Below are positions 1-9,949 of a DNA stretch of 64,000 nt, piece after piece (position 1 is the first letter of the stretch; each line of letters opens with the position of its first letter). The translations under genes were made by a program, and so were the position numbers. The DNA comes from Favolaschia claudopus. Lineage: Eukaryota > Basidiomycota > Agaricomycetes > Agaricales > Mycenaceae. The notes below the pieces were generated by a model. The model searched no databases. It saw only the letters and a program-made list of their open reading frames with translations, and was not told the DNA's origin. The stretch lies in assembly GCA_037176885.1 (NCBI GenBank), contig JAWWNJ010000184.1, positions 310,001 through 374,000 of the forward strand, read 5' to 3'.

Positions 1-128
1 TGGCGGAACTTAATGACATGGAGCGCACGGACGATGATAGTGATGATGTGTTTGATGAGCTGGCGCAGATGCTCGAGGAAGACCGTGAACAGTTCCTGGA
101 GCAAACGAAGAAAATACGGTCGGCATTA

Positions 129-337
129 GAGAGTTTGCGAAGAGCCATTGGAGCCATTGAATGGCTACCGATTTCCGTATTAGGAAACTTTGATGAGCTA
201 AACTTTCATGTAGAAGTCAAGGAGAGCTGCCTGGAATAAAATTCGGATACTCAAACTGGGGGTATCTTTTGTCAGTACGCCGGAATCTGGACACTTATTT
301 AGCCATTAGCCATTCAATGGCTGCATCGCAAACAGGC
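129..337. mobile_element. 209 bp MITE, copy 1, TA target duplication
   Basis: The element starts GAGAGTTTGCG and ends CGCAAACAGGC, flanked by TA at 127-128 and 338-339. Subterminal hairpin words AGCCATT and AATGGCT occur at both ends. A second copy of exactly the same length (209 bp) lies at 31382-31590, with about ten substitutions. It sits in the hAT coding exon. An apparent ORF across it is an accident of the repeat. Confidence 0.85.
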
Positions 338-967
338 TATTGATTACAGCGGTTCCCAAAATTCTTGCCCACGATCAAAAACGTCACAGAAAATTGTTTT
401 AATTCGGAAAATTCTAGCTGTCGTCTTTTTTCATGGAAGCGAACAAATTTAACCAAGATTCGCACCGTTGCCAAGAAGACAATCAACTCCAGCACTCTCC
501 TCCTTCCTGCTTGGAAGGAAGTGGTCAAGAATTGCGGCTTGTCAGCGAAAAACCTACCCCGCGATGTCAGGACACGGTGGAATTCGACTTACGATATGAT
601 TGTAGTTGCTCTACAATATCGGCGGGCGATCCGAGAGTTTACATCAGATGAGTCAAACGGCCTGCAACAGTTCATGCTCACATCATTGGAATGGACTGTA
701 CTCGAAGATTTGCGCTACATTCTCGGGGTGCGTCATTCTCACATCTTTTTTTTTAATTGTGCTCATTCAACGAACCTAGTCATTCAAAGACGCCACCCTC
801 TTCTTCTCTCGCGACTCGGCAACACTTACAACCGTTATCCTCGCCATGGACAAGCTTGATGCGATGCTCGCTACCGCCGTCATCGAGATCCCCGCTGGCG
901 ACAGGGCATTTAGCGTACCCATCGCAGCTGCATTACTCAAAGCGAAGCACACTCTCAACCGCTATTA

Positions 968-1284
968 GAGGCTTTGCGGAAGCCACCGGAAGCCACCGGG
1001 TGGCTCCGACGGCATGCGGCAGTGGTGGCTCCACACTGACATCATAACCTGGTGGCAGCTTTGGCGGCTCAAGTTCAGAGTTAAATCGCATATTTCTCGT
1101 GCACAAGCCCGTTCTCTGACTAGCGGCGTCAGGGGGATGTTCGGAGGAACATGTAGAGTGGTCGTGGGCGCGAAACCCGGTGAAAAAACTGCCGGTCTTG
1201 CGGCACCGCGAGCAAACCGCGAGCCACTGCCGCCGCATGCCTGTGGAGCCACCCGGTGGCTTCCGGTGGCTTCCGCAAAGCCTC
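968..1284. mobile_element. 317 bp MITE with long inverted ends, TA target duplication
   Basis: A near-perfect terminal inverted repeat of about 40 bp begins GAGGCTTTGCGGAAGCCACC. With mismatches the pairing extends to about 65 bp (968-1030 against 1215-1284). TA flanks both ends (966-967 and 1285-1286). Excision with one TA restores the hAT reading frame. The ends resemble the 129-337 family, with CACC/GGTG in place of CATT/AATG. Confidence 0.9.
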
Positions 1285-1880
1285 TATTATTCTCTGGCAT
1301 ATTATAGTCGTGTTTACCGCATCGCTCTGAGTACGTGGCTGCCGTTGATGAGCTGAATTCGACTCATAAATGAATAGTTCTTCATCCTCGGTACAAGACC
1401 CGGTATCTTAGCGACAATGAATGGGACGCCGAGGACATCGCGCGAGCCAAAGAAGAGCTTCAAGAGGTGTTCGACATGTATAAGGACGCCTATGATGCTG
1501 CCGTGTTACCCGAGGTTGACGAGGAGCAGGAAAGCACGGTATGTTGACCCGACTACGAGTAATTTATCTCACACCAATCAGCAGGAGCAACCCACTGGAC
1601 GCAAGAAGTGGGAGAATTATTTCGACATGATGGAAAACCTCGAAAACATCAAAGCAGGATCATCGAGAGCGTCAATCGCCGACGAGCTCTACACATATCT
1701 TTCAGAGCCTCGTGAGTCTGTTCACGATGTTCTTGTCTGGTGGCACCGAAATGCGAAAAAATACCCGGTCTTATCGCGGATGGCTCGCGATTATTCGTCG
1801 GTTCCACGTGAGTATTTTCTTCTTCGAAAGGCTTGCACCATTTAACATTATTCTATAGCTACTTCCGTCTACTCGTAGTG

Positions 1881-3154
1881 AGAAAAAGTCATGGACGGTC
1901 GGTTCTTTGACCGATCTCGGCCGTCTTTGCCCCTTTTTTCATAATTCCAGGTGCTGGGTGTAAGGTAGGGGACATACAAATGCTGTGAACGTCCAAAATC
2001 AGATCAAATTCGATATTGCACGACCTCTGACCACTTTGGGGCTTATCTGTCCCATGAATCTCTACATATGCTTCTTGCCTACAACTTCAGCTACTTTGTA
2101 CAACATCTGGCGAGCTGTGGACAATGTAGTTGCGGCCAGAACAAGCCATCAACTTTTCCCATGATTGATTGATGGGAATTTTGCGAGCACATCTCCTCCC
2201 GCAACTCGAGCTCAAATCCTTAACGGGCTGAGTGGGGAACGTATAGAGGGTTTATCTACAGATTCATGGAAGGAATAAAGCACAACCCTGCTTGAACTGA
2301 CCTGTAACAAATTACTGATCATCACCGAGATCAAAAATAATTGATGTTTGGCCGAAAATGGCCAAACAATCTTGTAGCTCAAAACCTCAATTTTGTAAGT
2401 CAACGGGACTTTTTTTGTTCGAATGATGGTTTGCACTGTCTTGTAGCGCCATCAAAACTGAGTGATTCTACAACTTAAACGAAGTCAAACGGTCCATCCG
2501 TTGTTGAGATATCACGCTCTGGAGTTGGCCACTTTTGGCTGTTTTTACCATTTTGGCTATTTTACGGCAATTTTGGCAAACTTCACTGCATTCAGAGGGT
2601 GTCTCGCAGAGGGGGTTCAGCGAGAGACCTCGACGAACCTAGATACAGTTTTGCCTCCACGACCCCTTGCGAGGTTCGTCAAGGTGTGTATTCGATGGAC
2701 TCACACAATTAAACCATAATTCGTGTGGTTTCTGTGTTGGGATGGCCGTCAATTGCTGTGGGATACCAGCCAAGTGATGTGTGATGTCATGTGTCACAAT
2801 CGAGTCACAATATCATCACACGTTTGGCTGTTTCGCACGTTCTTTGCTGTTCGCGCTCATCCCGTCCCCAAGACGCACCATCCCGGGCGGCACCCAAGCC
2901 CTCGAGGGGCCGAAGATGTCACCCTCTCATGTCCGTCTCTACCCAGCAAGCAGACTCGCACACCGCAACTTGGGCAAGGGCTGAATGTCGGATGTGACGA
3001 AGGGCTACTATTCAGTTGCTATACCTTCCAGAGCGTGGTGTGAGACTTGATTTAAATTCAATACTGTTTCTTCGAACCACATTCTATCGAAGGCAACTGC
3101 CTACGCCTGATAGTTGGAGGAGGACATCAATCAGATTGAAGACACAACTTGCCG
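1881..3154. other. Gene-free stretch
   Basis: No protein family was recognised in any frame. The open frames at 2462-3043 show no family motif. The sequence has AT-rich repeats of gGCCAAAAtGGCCa type (around 2340-2370 and 2525-2580) that recur near 26220-26280. I see no bounded element here. Confidence 0.5.
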
Positions 3155-6100
3155 CCAATCGATATTCTCTTTATTTTTGTGGCTAGCACCCAACTTACCT
3201 CAAGCCGCCTCTATATTGACTATAATACACCTTCACCACCATCGTTAACCTGAAGCGGCTGTTGTGCTCTTCCAAACTTCCATCCGGGATGACGTTTTCA
3301 AATTTCATTCAGTTTATTCGCGACACCCGTGCAGTTCAGTATCTTGGGACTGTATTCCCTTCCGTCAATGCATTGCCTGTGCGCTGACCATTTGAGGCTA
3401 CAAATTCAGTTCAGAACCATATAAATGTGTCGGGCGAAGAAGCCACACAAAATCCAATCGACCTGCCTTTACCTCGATGTCAAGAAAACCTTCCACTAAC
3501 CCTCCGAATCTCCCTTCCGTGCCTGCTGTGCCATCCGCCGTCGCATCCCGTGGACGTGCAAGGGCCACACAGCGAACACCTGCTTCGGCTGTCTCCCTTC
3601 GTGCAAGCAGTCGTGGGCGGGGGGCACGTCACCATAGTTTCCAAACTGCGATACCGCAAGTCGCGTCTTTAATCTTGAGATATCTCTGACAATTTCCACC
3701 CTAGTTCGACAGGTGGCGGAAATGTCGGCGATGCGGAGCAGGATAGCTCGGATACAGACGGTGATCAAGACAAGTGAGTCAAAATTCAATGGTATCGACG
3801 ATTTCTCATTTATTGTGGTTTCTAGTGGGTTGCATACAAGAGTTAATGTTACCGTCCAAGCTCCGGATGCCCATCCGCTGGCAGAACAACAAGCAGCAAA
3901 GGCAAAATCCGTCGATCTCCCAGCAGCGTTGGTCCTCCGATCCAAACTCCACCCGCTCTGGTTCATTCGTGGACTGTTGTATCTTGTCGGCACTCTTCAT
4001 ACTCGGTATCAAGTCAGCTTCTCTGCCTGTGCACTCATTTTGCGCTGTCTCAAGTTCGTGATGGAAAAACTTCTATCTACGAACAATCAAGCTCCGCTCA
4101 CGATGCCCACAACGTTGACTACGGCGTTTTCTAATCTCGAAATTAGCGACAAATTTTTGATTCATCCTATCTGTTTCAACTGTCATCGTCTCTTTGAGAC
4201 CAATATTGCTACCAGTGCCCGCTGTGATGCTTGTGACGGGGCTTTATTCGAGACTGTCAACACCATTGGCAGAGAGTCGAATGATTCGGACAGCGCGGGC
4301 AATTCGGATTCGGATTCGGAGCCTGAGACTTCCGCACCTCAACCACCTCCTGCTTCGAGCTCGAGTTCTAAACCAAAGGTCAGAGCTCCGAAACCAATCA
4401 TGGTTTCACCGATACAGTTACCATCAAGAGGCTTGGTCGAGTTCCTCAAGCGCCCGGGAATGCTCAGTGCAATGAGTTCTTGGAAAACTCGAGTTCAGGT
4501 TCCGGGTGAGCTGCGATGCATGCAGGACGGCGAGGTCTGGAAAACCCTCAAAGGGGCGGATGACGAGCTGTTCTTTCATGGGCCGTCAGCAGAGGACGAA
4601 ATTCGAGTTGGAGTCACTCTTAGCTTGGACTGGTACGTGATAACCTCCTTGAAAACCAAGTTAATCTGCCTGTAATAATAATCCGAACATCACAGGTTTG
4701 GACGGAAGCGAAGCAGCTATGGATCAAGTCATTCATCCGGCGTGATTTCGTTGACTATTCAGAATCTCACCACGTCGCTGCGGTAATGAAAGTCTGTCTC
4801 ATTCGCTGTCTAACTGAATCTTCATCTAGATATCGCGCTGAGAACACAATTCTCTGCGGTATGACACCCGGTCCACGCGAGCCAACCGCTGAACAGTTGC
4901 AAAATTATCTCAAGACCATTGTAGACGATTTGATAGAGCTCTATGAACACGGAATTCTCATTGAAAGCCCTGATCATCCCAATGGTGGGCTACTTCACGA
5001 TCCAAGTCTGTAACTTTTGATGTCTTTCGTAGGAATACGTGTTCGGGTTGCGCTCGTTGCAATTATTGCAGATCACCCGGCCCTCTGTAAACTGTGCGGT
5101 TTTGCGGATCATGGCCATAACAATGCCCCTTGCACGAAGTGCTCTGTTTCTCGAGACGAATTATTCACTGACAAGTCGCTCAGAAATGGTACGAACACTG
5201 CTATCAATGTTTTGTATCGAGTTATATTCTAAATGTAGAATTCCCTAAACGAAACGGCGAAGAGCATAGAAAACTGTGCTTTGAATACCGAGACCTACCG
5301 GATGAAGATAAAGCAGACTTTTTCGCAACACACGGAGTGAGATGGACAGAGTTTGCGCGGTTGAACTATTTTGATCTGATCCGCTACACAATTGTTGACC
5401 CTATGCACAACCTACTTCTTGGTCGGCTCAATTTTTGTTTTCAATTCGAAGCTAACTCTGAGCACAGGTATAGCTAAAACGCAATGGTATACTCGTTGGA
5501 TTCAGACGAAGACACTGCGCGGAAATACAGAAGCGGGGACGGAACGAGAGCTGAACATGATTCATGATTTCTTACAGAGCGTGCGTTATCTAATTCGTGA
5601 GTCTTGAAAGACTATCCTGACAATCCTTAGTTCGAAGCACCATCTTAGGCTGGACATGTTCCTCGCCGTGTCGGCGAGCCAGCTGGAGGTTCTCTCACTG
5701 CGGACGAATATAAATTTGCGGTGACTGGACCGTGGGCCATAATTGTAAGTGTTACTACATCCGTCATTACAACAGTCTCAAGTTTCCAAGATTCCAGTTG
5801 TTTGGAACGACTGGTTGCAAAGATCAACCAGTCGGTTTCAAACCCAACTTAACAAATATCAAACAGAGGTCTTCCCTGCATACGAGAAGAAACAAAAGGC
5901 ATGGCAGCGGTCAAGGTCAAAAAATAAAGGTCCGGCACCAGTTCAACCGGCTGCTCCTGTTCCACCAATGCAAGAGCATGAAGACATTAACTTCCTCCGA
6001 TTTGCAAATACCTTGAAAATTATGGTCGGCAGCGCGATCAAAATTTTAGCTTTGGATAAATCGGAGAACCTGCTCCGAGAATATTTATTGAACTTTGCAA

Positions 6101-6527
6101 CTGTGCGAGCTTTCACTTCTCGTTTCGTTATATAGGGTTCATATTCCATCAGTTATACGGTCGAGATGCCATGAAACCGAATCACCACTGGGCAGTTCAT
6201 ATTCCGGACCAAGTTCGCGACTTCGGAACGTTGTACAGCTTTTGGGCTTTTCTCAGCGAGCGCCTGAACAAAGTCCTGAAGAATGTGAATAGCAATAATT
6301 GGGCCCAGGGTCGACTTGAAGTCTCCATGATGCGAGAGTTCCATCGTTCTGCAACTTTGGACGGCCTGGTAAGTACTTGATTCAACGTAGATCAATGTCG
6401 CTAAACAGATCTCCTGCAGCTTCATCGTATAATGCTAGATACAGCCAATGCTCCCAAGCACAGTCAAGAGTACTCAGAGCACGAATTTTGAAGCTATTGC
6501 TGGGTGTCAAGAAGAACAGTCAAGCTT
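3155..6527 (+). repeat. Left arm of a 3.37 kb inverted repeat
   Basis: This segment is repeated in reverse complement at 60630-64000. Paired positions sum to 67155 up to about 3430, then to 67158 after a 3 bp difference (an extra GAA in the left arm). A one-base difference near 6488 shifts the sum to 67157. I noticed roughly ten differences in all, so identity is above 99 percent. Homology ends abruptly at AAGCTT (6522-6527). The outer end cannot be fixed because the right arm reaches the window edge. Confidence 0.95.
3477..6527 (+). pseudogene. Tnp2-family (CACTA-like) transposase, left-arm copy, 3' truncated
   Basis: This encodes a DDE transposase of the basidiomycete Tnp2 type (CACTA/EnSpm-like). 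From the N-terminus there is a basic Ser/Pro-rich exon starting MSRKPSTNPP (3477), an acidic exon, a hydrophobic block (LLYLVGTLHTRYQVSF), a zinc-ribbon-like part (CFNC..CDAC, 4170-4235), then LKGADDELFFHGP and SLDW. Later exons give DHPALCKLCGFADHGHNNAP (5074-5133), VDPMHNLLLG (about 5397), GEPAGGSLTADEYKFAVTGPWA (5670-5740), NHHWAVHIPDQVRDFGTLYS (about 6180) and NSNNWAQGRLEVSMMREFHR. Introns are about 45-55 nt. The gene stops being homologous to its family at 6527. A missing base near 6488 turns the last exon into a stop, while the right-arm copy stays open there. Frame breaks may exist elsewhere; I did not close a full model. Confidence 0.85.
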
Positions 6528-6556
6528 AAGGTAACCAGAGCGGGCTGGTTACCCTA
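6525..6556. other. Perfect-looking hairpin at the arm boundary
   Basis: CTTAAGGTAACCAG and CTGGTTACCCTAAG pair around a six-base loop (AGCGGG) with one mismatch. The hairpin starts on the last bases of the left arm and lies just upstream of the Crypton. The right-arm boundary has no identical hairpin. It could be a terminus of an element or a terminator-like structure; the sequence does not decide. Confidence 0.5.
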
Positions 6557-6939
6557 AGTATGACGATTGTACAGACTGGTGATCGGCCGAACGGGCCAGT
6601 TCTTCCGACTGCACTGCTTCGTACGTAAACGAGTAATGCCGTTGGCGTGTGAACGACAATCTCCTGTATTCTCTTCCACCTTCGACTTCTTCTTGTCTCG
6701 CTACGCGTACGCGACAGTTCGTACGAGGGTGAATCCTTACACTTCTGGGCACTCCTTCCGGCAGTCTATACTGTGTTCTCCACTCCTTGCCCCCCGCTCA
6801 CTACAAATCACTGTCACTATTACCGGCCTCGCATATCAACGCCGTCTCGCGTACACCGGGTCTCGGACGGTCCCGTGTGTCGCCTCTGGTGCTTTTCTTT
6901 CTCTCCCTTTTGTCTGGACAAGTTCCGAAGCACCATCCA

Positions 6940-9900
6940 ATGCCTCCTCACATTCCGACTCCATACACTCCTCCCAATGCTCCCCAGACACCTTTCATGC
7001 GAAAGGCGGCTCGCCTGATGTCCCTCACACCGCCAAAATTCGATATAGCAGCCAACAGTCCTGTCCATGACCGCAGCATGCTCTCCTTTCCCCTCAACTC
7101 TGATGATCTGGCTCCAATTTTGACTCAAACTGTTTCCACGCCCAAAGCGCCGTCTCTGTCTGCAGTAGATGGACTTGGTCCTTCTCCTGGGCGCCTCCAG
7201 TATTCGCTTGACGCGCTTGAGGCCGATTCGCACTCAACTCGGTTAAAAATTCGCGAGAAAAAGCAGGGGGACAAGGGTACTTCACAAACATATCAGAGAC
7301 ATTTCCGGTCCTTTCAGGCGTGGTGGGATGCGTCGGAAAAGGCAAAAGCGGCTCTGAATACGAGGCTTGCTGCACTTCCCGCTATGCCCATCACGGCAGC
7401 GAAGGTCGCGATGTTTTTGGAGTACGAAAGCACTCGTGAAAAGGTATGTGATTATTTTAGCTCATTCATTCATTTCTGTCTCTAAATCTCTCTATCAATA
7501 TTCTAGAAGAAGCGCGGGGCTGGCACAATCGCTGGCTCGAGCGTTGGACGCTCGCAGATTTCTGGAGTCATTACGGCTCTGGAATCATATCGCTTCAATT
7601 CACAGCATCTCTACAAAGACTGCGCTGAAGCGCAGATCTCGTTGCGAAGTGATTCGCGCATCCGGCAATTCGAATCAGCTGCCAAACACGACAAATCGAA
7701 GCGCGTAGAGAAGGCGCAAATTACCAAAGCGGCTGGCAGCTCTCTTGGTGTGTTCCTAGGCATTCTATGTGGTATATGGAGACTTAATAACAATTTTCAG
7801 ATACCTATACTGTTGCAGAGCTTCGGAAATGTGCAAGCTGGTGTTTGACAAATTTTTCCGGCCCACTCCGCATCTACCTTGGCTTACGTGACCGCGCCAT
7901 GCTGTTGCTCGGAGCCGGGACCGCTTTTCGCGGGGATAGTACCCGAATACTGCTTTGGTCCGATCTATTCAAGACGTCAATTCAGCTGGGAGATGAATCC
8001 GAAGCCCCGGTATTTGTTTTCCTCGTATGATTTCCCGCAAATCCGTTTAGAATTCGGTGTCTAGGTTCTCGGGATACTGGCAGATAGTGCCAAACACAAG
8101 CAGACCGGCCGCATCGATGAGCACGGAGTTCTCCGCCATAAACACGTTGAACTTTGCGGCATTGGTGCTGTTGCGATGATAATGTTCGGTTATTTCCACA
8201 TCATGGGGCCGGATTTTTCGCCGGATTTCTCAGATAAATCCTTCGGCGAGCATGGGCGACGTGACTGGTACACCTACCATGTCTTTTCGACAGGTATTGG
8301 GCGGGAAGAAATGAGCTATCAAGGTAGGTTTTCATTTCTGCTGGAAATTGAGTATACAATTACCTATTTTTGAAGCGCATCATGACCGTGTCATCCAGAT
8401 GCATGGCGCGAACGATGTTTCAATCACGAAAGTAACCCACGGCGCCCGACCTTTTGCGGCGCAGACATGCCGATCGTTTGGGGCGAGTGTAAGCGATACA
8501 AGAGCATTAGGCGGTTGGAACGAGAGCGGTTCGTTCAAGAATTGTTACGATCGTGCGCTACCAGTCGGCGCTCTGCTGGGTGCTGCATTCTTCAATAGTT
8601 TAAAGCCCGAGCTTTACCGAGTTGCTCGGGATGTTCTCGGTACGTTCCGTTTCCTCGCAAAAATTGCAAAGCTTAATATAGACTGGATTAGAGCCTCCAA
8701 ACGATGTTTCCGAGGAGATATTCCCGTGGATTGAGGACGAACTCGCCGCATTGATAAGCCGCGAACACTCGAATCGTCTCGACTCTCGCTAAGGACATTG
8801 CACTGCGGCAATTTCTCAGTGCCATGCTGTGGTTTCGTCGCATCTTGGTGCAGGATCTAGCGGTCATTTTCACTCAAACTCCCCATGCTCTGATTTTCAA
8901 ATATGCACCATTCAATTCCCCTTCCTTTCGCAATTTCGCCGCCTCTTCTACTGCCGCTATCGATGCCGCAGAGGAGACGGCTCGACTTGCCTTCCAGAAT
9001 CTTCCCCAACATCTGGTTGCCTCGCTTCAAGGTGCGCTTGCTACACAGAACCTCGCATTTGAACGTGAGCGTCAAAACTATCACAATGAAATGGCTTCAA
9101 TGCGCAATGAACTGGGGCAAATGAAGACACTGTTGGAGCTCGTGGCTGGAAAGAAACGCGTGAAGCGCGCGCATGGTATGTTTCTCAGCCAATATGATTC
9201 AAAGTTTGCGCTCAATTATTTCTTTTGCGGTAGGAAATCTTACGGAAGGTTTGAGCGACGGAGTCTCAGAGTTAGCGGTAACAACCAGCAATTCGGCGCC
9301 CAAACATTCAACCCCTCCCCCTTTCGACACCTCCGACCTGCCTTTTGACATGTTCCCACCTGACCCGGTTCTGGATGCCTTCATTGCAGCATCTTTCACG
9401 CACCCAAATGTGCCGATGCCGGCTACTTTGCCTCCGACCTCAACTCAACTCGCTGTGCTCCATACCCCGGTCTTTCCACTTCCTTCCTCAACTCCCCAGC
9501 CTTCAACCTATACTCCAGGATCACCTGAAGAGCGCCAACAATTTTATTTTCAACGTTACGGTGCGGATCGCTTCCGCAAACATTCGCCGGAATGGGTTGA
9601 TGGCAATTGGTTGCCGCGCTACAAGTATTCCTTCGCAGATGGAATATGGGATTACTGGGTCGAATGGAAAGAGGGAGTTGACGGTTTCATCTCGATTGAG
9701 GAATTGACAACGACTTGGGGTGCCAAATGGCGTCGAAACATTCCTGCGCCCAAGAATGAGAATACCCGCCGGATGCGCGTGGTGAATCTCATTCTTGAGC
9801 TGTGCCGAAAACCGCGCTGGAATGTTTCGTTGGTTCAGCGCTTCATTACTGACAAATATGCACGCCAGTTTCGGGCGCGCGCCTTCTCCGATTATTTAAA

Positions 9901-9946
9901 GAACAATCGGGACGCGGTCATCACTGCGGCTGCTAATTATCCCTAG
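6940..9946 (+). CDS. Crypton tyrosine recombinase with GCR1-like C-terminal domain
   Basis: This is a Crypton-type DNA transposon recombinase of about 894 codons. My model has seven exons: 6940-7443, 7507-7747, 7801-8009, 8065-8333, 8376-8639, 8692-9175 and 9234-9946, all with GT-AG junctions. The N-terminal part holds a SAM-like DNA-binding region (TSQTYQRHFRSFQAWWDASE). The catalytic part shows an Arg in GTAFRGDSTR, THGARPFAAQTCRSFG, ALGGW and the candidate nucleophilic Tyr in NCYDRALP (codon 8546-8548). The C-terminus (9520-9946) has the GCR1_C pattern (WLPRYKYSFADGIWDYWVEW, WGAKWRRNIP, RMRVVNLILELCRKPRW). Exon lengths total 2684, one short of a multiple of three. The break lies near 8775-8790, where SREHSNR runs to a stop while the next frame continues AKDIALRQFL. 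So it is probably a recently inactivated copy, or the base is a sequence error. ATG 6940 was chosen because the upstream in-frame ATG (6787) precedes low-complexity sequence. Confidence 0.85.
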
Positions 9947-9949
9947 ATT

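Larger units (their letters stand above)
1..1880 (+). pseudogene. hAT-family transposase remnant, split by two MITEs
   Basis: This is the central and C-terminal part of a hAT (Ac-like) DDE transposase, cut by the left window edge. Visible landmarks are an acidic stretch at 18-126 (DDVFDELAQMLEEDREQFL), the hAT motif LPRDVRTRWNSTYDM near 555-600, a region reading LHPRYKTRYLSDNEWDAED near 1383-1440, and the C-terminal dimerisation block DVLVWWHRNAKKYPVLSRMA near 1720-1785. Short introns separate the blocks, for example one ending just before 1857. The gene is broken by insertions at 129-337 and 968-1284, and by a stop at about 1876 where hAT proteins normally continue (after an ATSV-like motif). 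Excising the second insertion with one TA copy gives NRYYYSLAYYSRVYRIAL, the expected hAT continuation. Between about 340 and 435 lies sequence that does not fit the family. The element's own termini were not found. Confidence 0.85.

Noticed and set aside
18..239. A 73-codon ORF as an intact small gene, matched by a similar ORF at 31232-31492
   Set aside because: The shared C-terminal part is MITE sequence present in both places. The first half is hAT coding sequence in one case and element sequence in the other.
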